DNA of 43,831 bases from Actinomycetota bacterium (GCA_009702325.1 WLID01000003.1:103658-147488); one strand, 5' to 3'; shown: positions 1 through 9,607, numbered from the stretch's first letter. Numbers and translations: made by a program. Notes: generated by a model from the sequence alone, not told the origin.

Positions 1-272
1 GCGGTCGTGAGCACGTCGGGGGTGTTCGTCACCACGACGCCTCGAGCCTGACACGCGGCGACATCGATGTTGTTTGTACCCACCGCGAAGTTCGCCACAA
101 CCTTCAGCTGCGGCCCCACCCGGTCGAGAAACGCCTCGTCGATCGTCTCGATCAGATGTGCGAGCACGCCATCTGCACCTGCCGCGTCGCCGCCAACCCG
201 AACGTCTAACCCTGCGGCTTCGAGCACAGCGACGGCCGGCTCGGGCGTCGGATGAGAGACCCACGCCCGCAT
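1..272 (-). CDS. D-isomer-specific 2-hydroxyacid dehydrogenase, N-terminal part (cut by window edge)
   Basis: Partial gene; the reverse strand reads open from an ATG at 272 to the window edge, about 90 residues. The stretch VANFAVGTNNIDVAACQARG followed by GVVVTNTPDVLT is the classic catalytic/substrate-side block of glyoxylate/hydroxypyruvate reductases and SerA-like enzymes, which reduce 2-oxoacids with NAD(P)H. The Rossmann nucleotide-binding domain lies beyond the edge, so cofactor and substrate cannot be judged. The gene begins 4 bp after the stop of the M42 peptidase gene, so the two are probably co-transcribed. Family assignment is firm; the exact substrate is not. Confidence 0.85.
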   Translation of the reverse strand, partial: MRAWVSHPTPEPAVAVLEAAGLDVRVGGDAAGADGVLAHLIETIDEAFLDRVGPQLKVVANFAVGTNNIDVAACQARGVVVTNTPDVLTT

Positions 273-276
273 CGGG

Positions 277-1323
277 CTAGCGCAGGAACGACTCGTCGGC
301 CGCAAGCCGCGTGCCGAACGCGGTCACAAGCCGGATCACCGATTCGATGTCCTCCAGCGATGCGAGCTCGACCGGTGAGTGCATGTACCGCAGCGGAATT
401 GACAGCAGCCCGGTTGGGATGCCTGCCCGCGAGACGTTGACGGCGTCGGCGTCGGTCATCGTGTCGGAGGTGTAGATCTCGAAGCTATGGGGGATCGTCT
501 CGGCCTCGGCCGCCTCGACGAGCAGGTCGAAGACCCGCGCGTTCAGCATCGGGCCGCGACTGATCGCGACTCCACTACCGAGCTCGACCTTGCCGACGCG
601 GCGCGGATCGCCGCCGGGGCCATCGGTCGTGTAGGTGACATCGATGGCGATCGCCGCCCCCGGATTGAGTGAGTACGCGGCGGTACGCGAACCGAAGTAC
701 CCCACCTCCTCAGCAACCGCGGCGACAGCGACGGGCTGCCACGCGCCTCCTGCCTCACCAATACGGCGGGCCGCCTCGAGCGCGATGTACGCGCCGAGGC
801 GGTTATCGAGCGCCTTGGAGGAGATTCGGCCATTTGGCAGTTCAAGGAGCGGGCCGTCCCAGACTCCGGCGTCACCCGGGCGAACGAGCGCGGCCGCCTC
901 GTCGCGTGACGCAGCGCCGATATCGATGTGGAGATCCGCGTGATCGAGCCTCGGGCGGTCGCGTCGCTCGTTCGGCGAAAGCATCCGGCGGCCGACAACT
1001 CCCCGCACCGGGCCGTTCCGTCCCGCGATCGTGACGCGTTGGGCAAACAGCGCCTCAGGCGTGAACCCACCGACGACGGTGTACGCCAGCAGACCGCTCT
1101 CCTCTATGTGCGTAACGGCAATCCCGATCTCGTCGATATGCCCCACAAGAGCGAGCGTCGGACGATCTCCTGGCCCGACGTGGGCGTAGGAGTTGCCGAC
1201 CGGGTCACGGGTCACTTCGGCGAACGCTGAGGCCGCGTCGCGCCACACGGAAGCGGCGGGCTCTTCATGGCCCGAGGGCCCGGAGGCAGCGAGGAGGTCT
1301 GCAAGAAGCGGTGGAATTGCCAT
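277..1323 (-). CDS. M42 family metallo-aminopeptidase (glutamyl aminopeptidase/FrvX-like)
   Basis: 348 residues, usual length for M42 peptidases, which remove N-terminal residues from peptides with a dinuclear metal centre in large self-compartmentalising shells. Visible metal and catalytic elements in order: GHIDEIG near residue 61 (His ligand), SSKALDNRLG near 170 (bridging Asp), AVAEEVGYFGS near 205 (catalytic Glu-Glu), AIDVT near 226 and RYMHSPVE near 313 (His ligand). No signal peptide, so cytoplasmic. ATG 1323 is the only sensible start and lies 4 bp from the -35 of the divergent trp promoter, so the two promoters must share this short region. It is followed at 4 bp by the hydroxyacid dehydrogenase gene. 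The older annotations 'endoglucanase' or 'cellulase M' for this family are misleading. Confidence 0.92.
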   Translation of the reverse strand: MAIPPLLADLLAASGPSGHEEPAASVWRDAASAFAEVTRDPVGNSYAHVGPGDRPTLALVGHIDEIGIAVTHIEESGLLAYTVVGGFTPEALFAQRVTIAGRNGPVRGVVGRRMLSPNERRDRPRLDHADLHIDIGAASRDEAAALVRPGDAGVWDGPLLELPNGRISSKALDNRLGAYIALEAARRIGEAGGAWQPVAVAAVAEEVGYFGSRTAAYSLNPGAAIAIDVTYTTDGPGGDPRRVGKVELGSGVAISRGPMLNARVFDLLVEAAEAETIPHSFEIYTSDTMTDADAVNVSRAGIPTGLLSIPLRYMHSPVELASLEDIESVIRLVTAFGTRLAADESFLR

Positions 1324-1327
1324 CAGG

Positions 1328-1356
1328 TTGCGGATTCAAGCAGGAGTGCCTATCGT
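1328..1356 (+). promoter_or_regulatory. trp operon promoter
   Basis: TTGCGG at 1328-1333 and TATCGT at 1351-1356 are separated by exactly 17 bp. Transcription would start about 1363-1365, at or next to the ATG of the leader peptide, so the transcript would be leaderless for trpL. Sequence match is direct; promoter activity is inferred. Confidence 0.7.
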
Positions 1357-1364
1357 GATGCGGG

Positions 1365-1433
1365 ATGGCAACCTCCCCCCGCACTTGGTGGTCCTGGCGC
1401 TGCGAGCGGGGCGGGAGCCTGCGCCGGGTCTAG
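1365..1433 (+). CDS. trpL: trp operon leader peptide
   Basis: A 22-codon ORF, ATG 1365 to TAG 1431-1433, reading M-A-T-S-P-R-T-W-W-S-W-R-C-E-R and ending G-G-S-L-R-R-V. Residues 8, 9 and 11 are tryptophan (TGG at 1386, 1389 and 1395), a density not expected by chance and typical of attenuation leader peptides. The ATG is 8 nt after the predicted -10, so it probably starts the mRNA directly; no Shine-Dalgarno is seen, and none would be needed. Its function would be ribosome stalling when charged tRNA-Trp is scarce, setting the choice between the two RNA folds described next. It is far too short for ordinary gene callers. Confidence 0.85.
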   Translation: MATSPRTWWSWRCERGGSLRRV

Positions 1434-1472
1434 CTACCCGCGTTCAGCCCGACCTCCGCTCGTCCGAGACCC
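1393..1472 (+). promoter_or_regulatory. trp attenuator: anti-antiterminator and antiterminator segments
   Basis: Segment 1 CCTGGCGC (1393-1400, covering the third Trp codon) can pair over 8 bp with segment 2 GCGCCGGG (1421-1428). Segment 2 extended, GGGTCT (1426-1431), is perfectly complementary to segment 3 AGACCC (1467-1472), which is also the left arm of the terminator. The 1:2 and 2:3 pairings exclude each other because they share 1426-1428. A ribosome stalled at Trp codons would mask segment 1, free segment 2 to pair with 3, and so block the terminator. Pairing is read from the sequence; no folding energy was computed. Confidence 0.75.
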
Positions 1473-1487
1473 TCATGGGTCTTTTTT
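1467..1487 (+). terminator. trp attenuator terminator
   Basis: AGACCC-TCAT-GGGTCT hairpin (1467-1482) followed by a T-run that continues as TTTTTGTTTG. It lies between the trp promoter and trpE with no plus-strand gene upstream other than trpL, so its only plausible job is to stop leader transcripts. The stem is short (6 bp) but the U-tract is the strongest seen in the window. Confidence 0.8.
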
Positions 1488-1520
1488 GTTTGTCTACCGA
1501 TACGCAACGGAAACAGTGAG

Positions 1521-2755
1521 ATGACGACGACCGCAACCGAACTTCACACCGACCTGCTGACCCCGCTCGCGGCATATCTGCGTCTGCGTGGTCGCGGGCA
1601 GGCGTCATTCCTTCTCGAATCCGTCGACCAGGGCCGACTTGGGCGCTATTCGCTGCTTGGCTGCGGCTCGCGCATCGTCGACGTGCATGAAGCGGAGCGT
1701 CTGAACGAGCCTGTTGTGGGACACGTTGGGTACGACTGGATCGCCGAGCTTGAGCCGACCGTCCCCCTTCCCGAACCCGGGCGTGGCCTGCCGGTGAGCC
1801 AGTTTGTCGTCGCCGACATCTTGGTTCGGTTCGACCATGTGCGCGGTGTGTCCCAGGTGTTGCGGGGCGATCCGAACGAGGTACGCGCACTGCTCGACGC
1901 TCCGATCGAGCTTCCGTCGGCATCGACCGACTATCCGTCGCGACCGATCGTCCGCACCCCATCACAGGCCGAACACGAGGCACGCGTGGAGAAGGCAAAG
2001 GAGTACATCCGAGCCGGTGACGCCTTCCAGATCGTGGTGGCGCAGCGTGCAGAGCGTGCGACGTCAGCGAGCGCACTGGCGATCTACCGCGCCCTCCGCC
2101 GTGTGAACCCCTCGCCGTACCTGTTCTTGCTCGAGTTGGGTGACACCGCCCTGATCGGCTCGTCGCCCGAAACACACGTGAAGCTTGAGGGCACCCGCGC
2201 GAGCCTGAATCCGATCGCGGGAACCACACCGGTCGGAGAAGGCGACGCCGAGCGACTGCTCGCATCAGAGAAGGACAGAGCTGAACACGTGATGCTCGTC
2301 GATCTCGGCCGCAACGACCTCTCGCGCGTGTGCAAGCCCGGTACCGTCCGCGTCGAGCGGTTCTTGCAGGTCGAGCGTTTCTCGCACGTCACGCATCTCG
2401 TCTCGGAGGTCGCAGGAGAGATCGAGGAGGGCTACAGCCCGTGGGATCTGCTTCGCGCGACCTTCCCTGCTGGCACGGTCTCCGGCGCTCCGAAAGTGCG
2501 CGCAATGCAGATCATCAGCGAGCTCGAAGGCTTTCGCCGCGGCTTCTACGCCGGTGTTGTCGGGTACCACATCCCGGGCGTCGGGCTCGACACCTGCATA
2601 GCGCTTCGCACGATGCTCCTGCACGACGGGGTCGCGCATCTGCAAGCTGGAGGTGGTCTGGTTGTCGACTCCAACCCGACCGACGAGCACAACGAGTGCC
2701 TAAACAAGCTCGCCGCCATTGAGCGCGCGATCGACCTGGCCGAGTCGGAGGCATC

Positions 2756-2759
<4 letters not shown>
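1521..2759 (+). CDS. trpE: Anthranilate synthase component I
   Basis: Converts chorismate to anthranilate using ammonia delivered by TrpG, the first committed step to tryptophan. 412 residues, shorter than the usual 470-520; the N-terminal half is compressed. Still present are the tryptophan-binding motif LLES at 31-34 (feedback inhibition), PIAGTTPVG at 231-239, PAGTVSGAPK at 316-325 and the C-terminal AGGGLVVDSNP at 376-386 that makes up the chorismate and Mg site. ATG 1521 is 2 nt after another reading frame's TGA and about 34 nt past the attenuator U-tract. The stop overlaps the trpG start (GTGA). Control is probably double: attenuation of the mRNA and tryptophan inhibition of the enzyme. 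Confidence 0.95.
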
Positions 2760-3315
<556 letters not shown>

Positions 3316-3316
<1 letters not shown>

Positions 3317-4338
3317 TGCAGCAGGCGCTCAACCAGATCCTTGAGGGCCGCGACCTGACGCGCGAAGAAGCACGCAGAGTGATGGACACAATCATGAGTG
3401 GCGACGCCACACCCGGTCAGATCGGCGCGTTCCTTGCTGGACTGCGGTTGAAAGGCGAAACCGCCGACGAGATCGCAGGGTGCGCCGACGCGATGCGCAG
3501 CCACGTTCTGGCCGTACATCCGAAGCGCACCGATCTGGTCGATGTCGTCGGCACTGGCGGCGACGGCGCGAATACGTTCAACATCTCCACCACATCGGCG
3601 ATCGTTGCTGCCGCAGCCGGTGCCGCGGTCGCGAAGCACGGCAACCGCGCAGCGTCGTCTGCGTCGGGTTCGGCAGATGTTCTTGAGGCGCTCGGGTTCC
3701 GTCTCGATCTCACCCCAGACCGCATCGCCGACTCGATCGACACGCTTGGCTTTGGCTTCATGTTCGCGCAGGTGCACCATCCGGCAATGCGGCACGCAGC
3801 ACCGATCCGCCGCGAGCTTGGCACGCGGACCGTCTTCAACGTGCTCGGGCCGCTGACGAATCCCGCGGGAGCCCGTGCGGGGATCTTCGGTGTCGCAACC
3901 GAGCGACTGATGCGCACGTACGCCGAAGCGCTCGTGAAGCTTGGAACCCAGCGCGCGTACGTCGTTCACGGCTTCGAAGGGATTGACGAGCTCTCGCCCG
4001 CTGGCCCGAATCAGGTCTGTGAGGTAATCGACGGCGAGATTCGCGAGCGAATCATCGATCCGGCCGACTTTGGCTTGCCCCCGGCAAGCCACGATGAGCT
4101 TCGCGGCGGAACGCCCGCCGAGAATGCAGCAACAACACGTGCGATCTTTGCCGGTGAGGACACCGGCGGCAAGCTCCAGGCCGTGCTGCTGAACGCCGCC
4201 GGGGCAATCGCCGCGGCCGGACACGCTGCCGACCTTGCCGAAGGTATTGAGATCGCGCGCGCGACGATCGAAACCGGTGCCGCAGCCGAGCGTCTCGACG
4301 CGCTCGCCGCGTTCACGCAGTGGGATGAGGCGGCCTGA
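3316..4338 (+). CDS. trpD: Anthranilate phosphoribosyltransferase
   Basis: Joins anthranilate to PRPP. 340 residues, standard. GTGGDG at 79-84 and the NTFNIST that follows bind PRPP; KHGNRAASSASGSADVLEALG begins at 107 and is the family signature for anthranilate binding. The N-terminal helical domain (1-70) is intact. The ATG overlaps the trpG stop by one base and the stop overlaps the trpCF ATG by one base, so the operon has no spacing here. Confidence 0.95.
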
Positions 4339-5492
4339 TGGGACGGTTCTTCGACGCCCTTGCAGCGCCCGGCTTCGGCGCCATCGCGGAGTTCAAGCGC
4401 CGCTCACCGTCGGCCGGTGACCTGCTTCCGTCCGGCGATCCTGCCGAGTTCGCGCGCATCTACGAACGTGGTGGTGCACGCGCGATGTCGGTGCTCGTCG
4501 ACGAACGCTTTGCAGGCACGTGGGACGACCTTCGGGCTGCCCGAGCGGTATCGACGTTGCCCCTGATTGCCAAAGGGTTTTTCTCGACCTCAGCACACCT
4601 GCGCACGGCCGTTGAGGCTGGGGCATCAGCGGCGCTGTTGATCCTGCGCGATCTCGACGACGAGACAACCGCTCGGCTGATGGCCGAGGCGACCGACCTC
4701 GGACTCGACACGTTGGTCGAAGCACACAACACCGAAGAGGTCGAGCGTGCAACGCGACTAGGCGCCCCAATCCTCGGTGTCAACGCACGCGACCTGTCGA
4801 CGTTCGAGATTGATCGGCGGACACAGCTCCGCCTCCTCGCTCAGGCGCCGCGTGATCGTGTGATCGTGGCGGAGTCGGCGATCGCAACTCGCGCCCAAGG
4901 TGCTGCGGCCGAACTCGTTGGCGCGAACGCGATCCTCGTGGGTACGACGCTCATGCGCGCCGCCGATCCGGCAGCGAAGCTCACCGAACTTGTCTCGCGC
5001 CCGCTCGTGAAAGTCTGCGGCCTGACGCGGCAAGAGGATGTCGATGCGGCGGTCGAGGCGGGCGCCGACCTGCTCGGCTTCATCCTGGCCGATGAGAGCC
5101 CCCGCCGCGCCGAAGCTCTGCTCGACGCGCCTGAAACCGTCCTCCGAGTTGCGGTGTTTGTTGGTGAGCAGCACGACACCGACGCAGATCTCGTGCAGTT
5201 CTACGCGCGTGAAGACGGCCACCGTGCGCGCGATGCGGCGTTGCTCCGTGAGGGCGAGCGTGTGGGCACCGTTGTTGACTTGCCGTGGCTCGAAGACGAC
5301 CCAACGCATCTCGACCGGGCACGAGCCACGGAAGGCCGCGTCATGCTCGCGGGAGGCCTTGATGCGTCGAACGTGCGCGCAGCAATCGACGCAATCTCGC
5401 CGTGGGCGGTCGACTCGGCCCGTTCAACCGAGCGCGAGCCCGGAATCAAAGACCATGACAAGCTCCGAGCCTGGGTGGAGGCAGCCAGATGA
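4338..5492 (+). CDS. trpCF: Bifunctional indole-3-glycerol phosphate synthase / phosphoribosylanthranilate isomerase (TrpC-TrpF fusion)
   Basis: One uninterrupted 384-residue frame holds two TIM barrels. IGPS (about 1-220): [10 protein letters not shown] at 18-27, catalytic-Lys strand IAKGFF at 78, VEAH at 127, GVNARDL at 147 and AES at 178. Only 17 residues precede the EFK motif against about 50 usually, so the N-terminal helices of IGPS are missing. PRAI (about 222-384): VKVCGLT at 224-230 with the catalytic Cys227, [20 protein letters not shown] at 337 and PGIKD at 368. This half is about 160 residues against about 200 usually, and the common LHGDE segment is replaced. Both domains are thus trimmed yet keep their signature residues. 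The order C-then-F is that of the E. coli fusion, but the compression is unusual. Confidence 0.93.
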   Translation: MGRFFDALAAPGFGAIAEFKRRSPSAGDLLPSGDPAEFARIYERGGARAMSVLVDERFAGTWDDLRAARAVSTLPLIAKGFFSTSAHLRTAVEAGASAALLILRDLDDETTARLMAEATDLGLDTLVEAHNTEEVERATRLGAPILGVNARDLSTFEIDRRTQLRLLAQAPRDRVIVAESAIATRAQGAAAELVGANAILVGTTLMRAADPAAKLTELVSRPLVKVCGLTRQEDVDAAVEAGADLLGFILADESPRRAEALLDAPETVLRVAVFVGEQHDTDADLVQFYAREDGHRARDAALLREGERVGTVVDLPWLEDDPTHLDRARATEGRVMLAGGLDASNVRAAIDAISPWAVDSARSTEREPGIKDHDKLRAWVEAAR

Positions 5493-6607
5493 CGACACAG
5501 ACGTTCGGCGTGTACGGCGGGCGATATGTCCCCGAAACGCTCATCCCCGCTCTCGACGAGCTGACAGCTGGTTGGGAGGAGGCGAAGAACGATCCGGCGT
5601 TCCATGCGGAACTCCGTGATCTGCTCACGAACTACGCAGGCCGCCCCACACCGCTGACGCGGGTCGAGCGTTTCGCGCCAGACCGGCGCATGTACTTGAA
5701 GCGCGAAGACCTGATGCACACGGGAGCGCACAAGATCAACAACGCTCTCGGCCAGGTCGTGCTTGCGCGACGGCTGGGTAAGAAGCGGATCGTCGCCGAG
5801 ACCGGCGCCGGTCAGCATGGCGTCGCCACCGCCACGGTGTGTGCGCGCTTCGGCCTCGAGTGCATCGTCTACATGGGTTCCGAAGACATGCGCCGCCAGA
5901 AGCCGAACGTCGAGCGGATGAACCTGCTCGGCGCCGAAGTGCGGCCAGTTGAGATCGGCACGAAGACGTTGAAGGAAGCGACGAGCGAGGCGATTCGCGA
6001 CTGGATCACGAACGTCGAGACGACCCACTACTTGATCGGCTCATGCGTGGGCCCCGCTCCGTACCCTGAGCTTGTGCGCGACCTGCAGCGTGTGATCGGC
6101 GACGAGGCGCGCGAGCAGATCCTCCAGCGGGAAGGTGTGCTGCCCGAGGCGGTTGTTGCGTGTGTCGGAGGCGGCTCGAACGCGATCGGCATGTTCTACG
6201 GTTTCGTCGAGGACGCTGACGTCCGTCTCGTTGGCGTTGAGGCTGCGGGTGCCGCGAGCCTCGGGTCGGGCCGCACGGGCGTGCTCCACGGCGCCCGGTC
6301 ATCGATCCTTGCCGACACCGACGGTCAGATTGCCGACGCCCATTCGATCTCTGCCGGCCTCGATTACCCGGGGGTTGGGCCGGAGCACGCTGCGCTGCGT
6401 GATTCCGGACGCGCGGTCTACCTGCCGTGTACCGACGAGGAGGCACTGGATGCCTTCCACCGCCTCGCGCGCACCGAGGGCATCATCCCGGCTCTTGAGA
6501 GCTCACACGCGCTCGCACGGGCTCTTGACCTCGACGCAGAGCTGATCGTCGTGTGCCTTTCGGGGCGTGGCGACAAGGATCTCGCGGAAGTGCTGGCCCG
6601 TCGATGA
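5489..6607 (+). CDS. trpB: Tryptophan synthase beta chain
   Basis: PLP enzyme condensing indole with serine. 372 residues, slightly under the usual 390-400. [12 protein letters not shown] holds the PLP lysine (Lys82); AETGAGQHG at 103-111 carries the catalytic Glu; [11 protein letters not shown] binds the PLP phosphate; [11 protein letters not shown] is the usual C-terminal substrate region. It is TrpB1-type, expected to pair with TrpA. ATG 5489 overlaps the trpCF stop by 4 bp (ATGA). Confidence 0.96.
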   Translation: MTTQTFGVYGGRYVPETLIPALDELTAGWEEAKNDPAFHAELRDLLTNYAGRPTPLTRVERFAPDRRMYLKREDLMHTGAHKINNALGQVVLARRLGKKRIVAETGAGQHGVATATVCARFGLECIVYMGSEDMRRQKPNVERMNLLGAEVRPVEIGTKTLKEATSEAIRDWITNVETTHYLIGSCVGPAPYPELVRDLQRVIGDEAREQILQREGVLPEAVVACVGGGSNAIGMFYGFVEDADVRLVGVEAAGAASLGSGRTGVLHGARSSILADTDGQIADAHSISAGLDYPGVGPEHAALRDSGRAVYLPCTDEEALDAFHRLARTEGIIPALESSHALARALDLDAELIVVCLSGRGDKDLAEVLARR

Positions 6608-7305
6608 AGAAGCTTGTGATCTACCTCGTGTGCGAGCCGGGGACCCCTGAGCTCGCTCAGGCGGCCGTTGAAGGGGGCGCCGACATCATCGAGCTCGGCA
6701 TTCCGTTCTCGGATCCGCTCGCTGAAGGCCCAACGATTCGGCTTGCATCCGAGCGGGCGCTCTCGCGCGGCATGCGGACTGCCGAGTGCCTGCAAGTGAT
6801 CGCCGATGTGCGATCGCGTGTCGACGTGCCGCTCGTCCCGATGACCTACGCGGCGATCCTCGAAGCGTGGGGCTACGACCGCTTCGTCGCTGACGCGCAG
6901 GCGGCCGGCGCGACGAGTTCGATCATCGTCGACCTGCCTGTCGAGGAGCACCAGGAGGTCAAGCGCATCCAGCTTGTCGCACCGACCTCGACCGATGCCC
7001 GCATCGAGATCTGTTCGGCTAACACCGACGGTTGGCTCTATCTCGTCTCACTGACGGGGACGACCGGGGCCCGTAGCGAGGTCTCCCCCGCCCTCGCAGG
7101 CCTTGTCGACCGGGTGCGTGCGAAGACCGAAAAGCCGCTGTACGCGGGCTTTGGCATCTCGACGCCAGAGCATGCGGCAACAGTCGCGAGGCTCGCCGAC
7201 GGTGTCGTCGTCGGTTCACGCGCGGTGCAGGTTGCCGAGGATGGCCCAGACGCATTGCGCGACTACGTGCGCAGCCTGCGAACAGCGATCGACGCCGCGT
7301 CATGA
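6604..7305 (+). CDS. trpA: Tryptophan synthase alpha chain
   Basis: Cleaves indole-3-glycerol phosphate to indole, which is channelled to TrpB. The ATG at 6604 overlaps the trpB stop (ATGA), so the longer frame upstream is rejected. 233 residues, short for TrpA (about 260-270). Catalytic Glu30 sits in [12 protein letters not shown]. The second catalytic acid, Asp60 in E. coli (LADGPTI), is Glu41 here (LAEGPTI), a conservative change that also occurs in other bacterial TrpA proteins as I recall them. [11 protein letters not shown] and YAGFGIS at the C-terminal phosphate site are conserved. Confidence 0.94.
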   Translation: MKKLVIYLVCEPGTPELAQAAVEGGADIIELGIPFSDPLAEGPTIRLASERALSRGMRTAECLQVIADVRSRVDVPLVPMTYAAILEAWGYDRFVADAQAAGATSSIIVDLPVEEHQEVKRIQLVAPTSTDARIEICSANTDGWLYLVSLTGTTGARSEVSPALAGLVDRVRAKTEKPLYAGFGISTPEHAATVARLADGVVVGSRAVQVAEDGPDALRDYVRSLRTAIDAAS

Positions 7306-8366
7306 CCCGCGTGGCGGTCGTCGGTGCCGGAGTCTTCGGCGCGGCGACCGCCCGCGAGCTTCACCGGCGTGGCCACGAGGTCACGTTGCACGAGCAGTAC
7401 ACGCCAGGAACGGTGCGTTCGGGGTCAGGCGGCGACACACGGCTGGTGCGAACGGCGCACGGTGAGAACGAGTGGTACGCCCGGCTCTCCCGGCGAGCGG
7501 TTGAGCTGTGGCGGGAGCTGGAACGGGAGACCTCCACCGACCTGCTGGCGTTCACGGGCGTGGCTTGGCTCGACACGGTCGGCAGCACGTTTGCGGAGGC
7601 GAGCATGGCGACGCTTGACCGCATTGGTGTTCCGTACGAGCGGCTCACCGTCGACGAAGCGGCGCGGCTTTTCCCCGCACTCGGCGGCGACGATCTCACC
7701 GGGGTGTTGTTTGAGCCGGAGGCGGGACTGATTCGAGCGCGACGGGCAACACGTGCGCTCGCATCTGCCGTCCCGCTTGAGATCGGCAACGTGACACCGC
7801 AAGCCCCTCCCAAGGCTGACGTTGTTGTGTGGGCATGCGGTGCGTGGCTCCCGAAGGCGTTTCCCGAGCTTGTCGCGATCGAAGTGGTGCGGCGCGACGT
7901 CTACTTCTTCGGTGTTGACGGCGCTTGGGCTCGCACACCAGGGTTCTGTGAATACGACGGCCCGTTCTACGGTCACGGCGAACTCGGCGGATTGGGGATG
8001 AAGGTCGCCTGGGATGGCGGTTCGGTCGCGTTCGATCCCGATGGTGAGCGTCTGCCAGAGGAAGAGACGCTGGCACGGGTCCGCGCCTACGTTGCCCGCC
8101 GGTTCCCTACCCTCGCCGATGCCCCCTTGATTGGCAGTCGCGTGTGCCAATACGAACTGACGGGCGACGGTCACTTCCTCGTTGATCGACACCCCGACCG
8201 TGACGGCTGGTGGCTCCTCGGTGGCGCGTCAGGACATGGCTTCAAACACGGCCCCGCATTGGCGGAGTACGTGGCCGACTGCATCGAGGGTGTCCGCGAC
8301 CCCGAGCCGTTCCATCGGCTGGGTCCGCGCGTCGGCAGCGCCGGCCTGCGCACCGCAGGGCGGTAG
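7302..8366 (+). CDS. FAD-dependent amine oxidoreductase, monomeric sarcosine oxidase / N-methyltryptophan oxidase type
   Basis: 354 residues of the DAO family. GAGVFGAATAREL at 8-20 binds the FAD ADP moiety; RSGSGGDTRLVRTAHGENE at 39-57 matches the flavin-contacting block of monomeric sarcosine oxidase (MSOX) and SolA. Cys282 in SRVCQYELTGDGHF stands where MSOX binds FAD covalently, and SGHGFKHGPALAEY at 310 is the usual C-terminal flavin motif. The ATG overlaps the trpA stop (ATGA), so it belongs to the trp operon. Family members oxidise N-methylated or secondary amino acids. The position suggests a tryptophan-related amine, but that is inference; proline, sarcosine or another N-methyl amino acid remains possible. 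Confidence 0.85.
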   Translation: MTRVAVVGAGVFGAATARELHRRGHEVTLHEQYTPGTVRSGSGGDTRLVRTAHGENEWYARLSRRAVELWRELERETSTDLLAFTGVAWLDTVGSTFAEASMATLDRIGVPYERLTVDEAARLFPALGGDDLTGVLFEPEAGLIRARRATRALASAVPLEIGNVTPQAPPKADVVVWACGAWLPKAFPELVAIEVVRRDVYFFGVDGAWARTPGFCEYDGPFYGHGELGGLGMKVAWDGGSVAFDPDGERLPEEETLARVRAYVARRFPTLADAPLIGSRVCQYELTGDGHFLVDRHPDRDGWWLLGGASGHGFKHGPALAEYVADCIEGVRDPEPFHRLGPRVGSAGLRTAGR

Positions 8367-8381
8367 CCGCCGGCAGGCTAC
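8363..8381. terminator. Bidirectional hairpin between convergent genes
   Basis: GTAGCC (8363-8368), loop GCCGGCA, GGCTAC (8376-8381). The stop codons of both convergent genes lie inside the stem arms. No T-run follows on either side, so intrinsic termination is uncertain. Confidence 0.4.
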
Positions 8382-9607
8382 GCCTCGGCGACCCCAGGCC
8401 CGAATGCCCCTTCGCGCGCGAGGATCTCGATTTCGCGCGGTTCGTACCCACACACCCGGTGCAGGATCTCGTGCCGATGCTCGTCGCGCTGCGGTGCGCG
8501 CACATACTCGCGCGACGCGCCGTCGACTCGTACTGCCGAGGCGATCTGCCGCACCTTGCCGAAGCGAGGGTGATCCACCTCAACGATCGCGTCCCGCGCA
8601 ATCGCCTGCGGCTCTTCGAGTGCCTGCGCAACGTCGTTCACCTCGGAACATGGCACTCCCGCCGCCTGCAACGTCTCGATCCAGCCCGCGACGGTGTTAC
8701 GCGTGAACTCGCCGCTGAGAATGGCAACGAGCTCTTCGCGATGGGCTAGCCGGGCCGCAAAATCAAGAAACCGCATGTCAACGAGAAGATCTGAGCGCTC
8801 GATTGCGTGACAGAGCGAGACCCAGAAGTGCTCCTTCGCACACGCGACGATCATCCAGCCGTCGGCTGCCGCAAAGCATTGGAATGGCACGAGCGACGGG
8901 TGCGCCGAGTTATCGAGCCGTTCCGGCACGTATGCCCCTGTCGCCGTCCACGTCCCGATGTAGCAGAGCTGTTGCAGCGCGACATCGAACAGCGAGATGT
9001 CGCAATCGCAGCCCTGCCCGTCGCGCTGAGCGCGATGGAGCCCAGCGAGGAGCGCAATCACCGCGACATAGCCGGTCGACAGGTCAACGAGCGACAGCCC
9101 ACTCTTTGTTGGTGGCCCGTCGGTTGCGCCTGTGAGCGACATCCAGCCCGCAAGCCCCTGCACGAGGTAGTCGTAGCCAGGTTGGTTGGCGCGCGGCCCA
9201 TTCGCTCCGAAACCCGACAACGCGCAGCAAACGATCTTTGGATTGATCTCGCCAAGCGCGGCGTAATCGAGGCCGAGCTTCGCGGCGAGGTCACCGCGAA
9301 GGTTCGAGAACACGACGTCGGCGTTCCGAACCAGGTCGTGAAACACCTCCCGCCCTGCGTCGCTCCGCAGGTCGAGCGAGAGGCTCTGTTTCCCGCGGTT
9401 GAACGTCTCGAAGAAGAGGCTGTCCTCCCCCTCTTGGAACGGTGGCACGTAGCGCCCGACGTCGCCGCCGGCCGTTGGATCCTCAATCTTGATCACTTCG
9501 GCACCGAGATCTGCGAGCTGCAGCGTCGCCCATGGCCCAGCGCCGTACTGCTCAACCGAGACAACACGCACGCCCGCAAGCGGTGGTGTCGTCGCCCGGC
9601 TACCCAT
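8378..9607 (-). CDS. CaiB/BaiF-type (class III) CoA-transferase
   Basis: Moves CoA between carboxylic acids through Asp-linked intermediates. 409 residues from ATG 9607, the usual length. This start is preceded by a G-rich ribosome site (GGGGGG) 6 nt upstream; another ATG at 9619 is possible. PLAGVRVVSVEQYGAGPWAT and LADLGAEVIKIEDP form the N-terminal CoA-binding block; NRGKQSLSLDL and PGYDYLVQGLAGWMSLTG follow; the catalytic Asp is most likely in SLVDLSTGY. Last gene of the five-gene operon starting at 13418; its start lies within the end of the gntR gene. The acid substrate is unknown, but with the citE-like and maoC-like genes a branched dicarboxylic acid (mesaconate, methylsuccinate or itaconate type) is a reasonable guess. 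Confidence 0.88.
   Translation of the reverse strand: MGSRATTPPLAGVRVVSVEQYGAGPWATLQLADLGAEVIKIEDPTAGGDVGRYVPPFQEGEDSLFFETFNRGKQSLSLDLRSDAGREVFHDLVRNADVVFSNLRGDLAAKLGLDYAALGEINPKIVCCALSGFGANGPRANQPGYDYLVQGLAGWMSLTGATDGPPTKSGLSLVDLSTGYVAVIALLAGLHRAQRDGQGCDCDISLFDVALQQLCYIGTWTATGAYVPERLDNSAHPSLVPFQCFAAADGWMIVACAKEHFWVSLCHAIERSDLLVDMRFLDFAARLAHREELVAILSGEFTRNTVAGWIETLQAAGVPCSEVNDVAQALEEPQAIARDAIVEVDHPRFGKVRQIASAVRVDGASREYVRAPQRDEHRHEILHRVCGYEPREIEILAREGAFGPGVAEA

Noticed and set aside
1360..1520. T-box or tandem-UGA type riboswitch in the trp leader
   Set aside because: No T-box sequence or specifier loop; a translated Trp-codon ORF with alternative hairpins explains the region.
1444..2265. 273-codon minus-strand frame opposite trpE
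   Set aside because: Arg-rich shadow of trpE that also runs through the attenuator terminator.
4338..5492. TrpC-TrpF fusion as a sequencing artefact
   Set aside because: One continuous frame with intact motifs in both halves and normal overlaps at both ends; an artefact would need a lost stop without any other damage.
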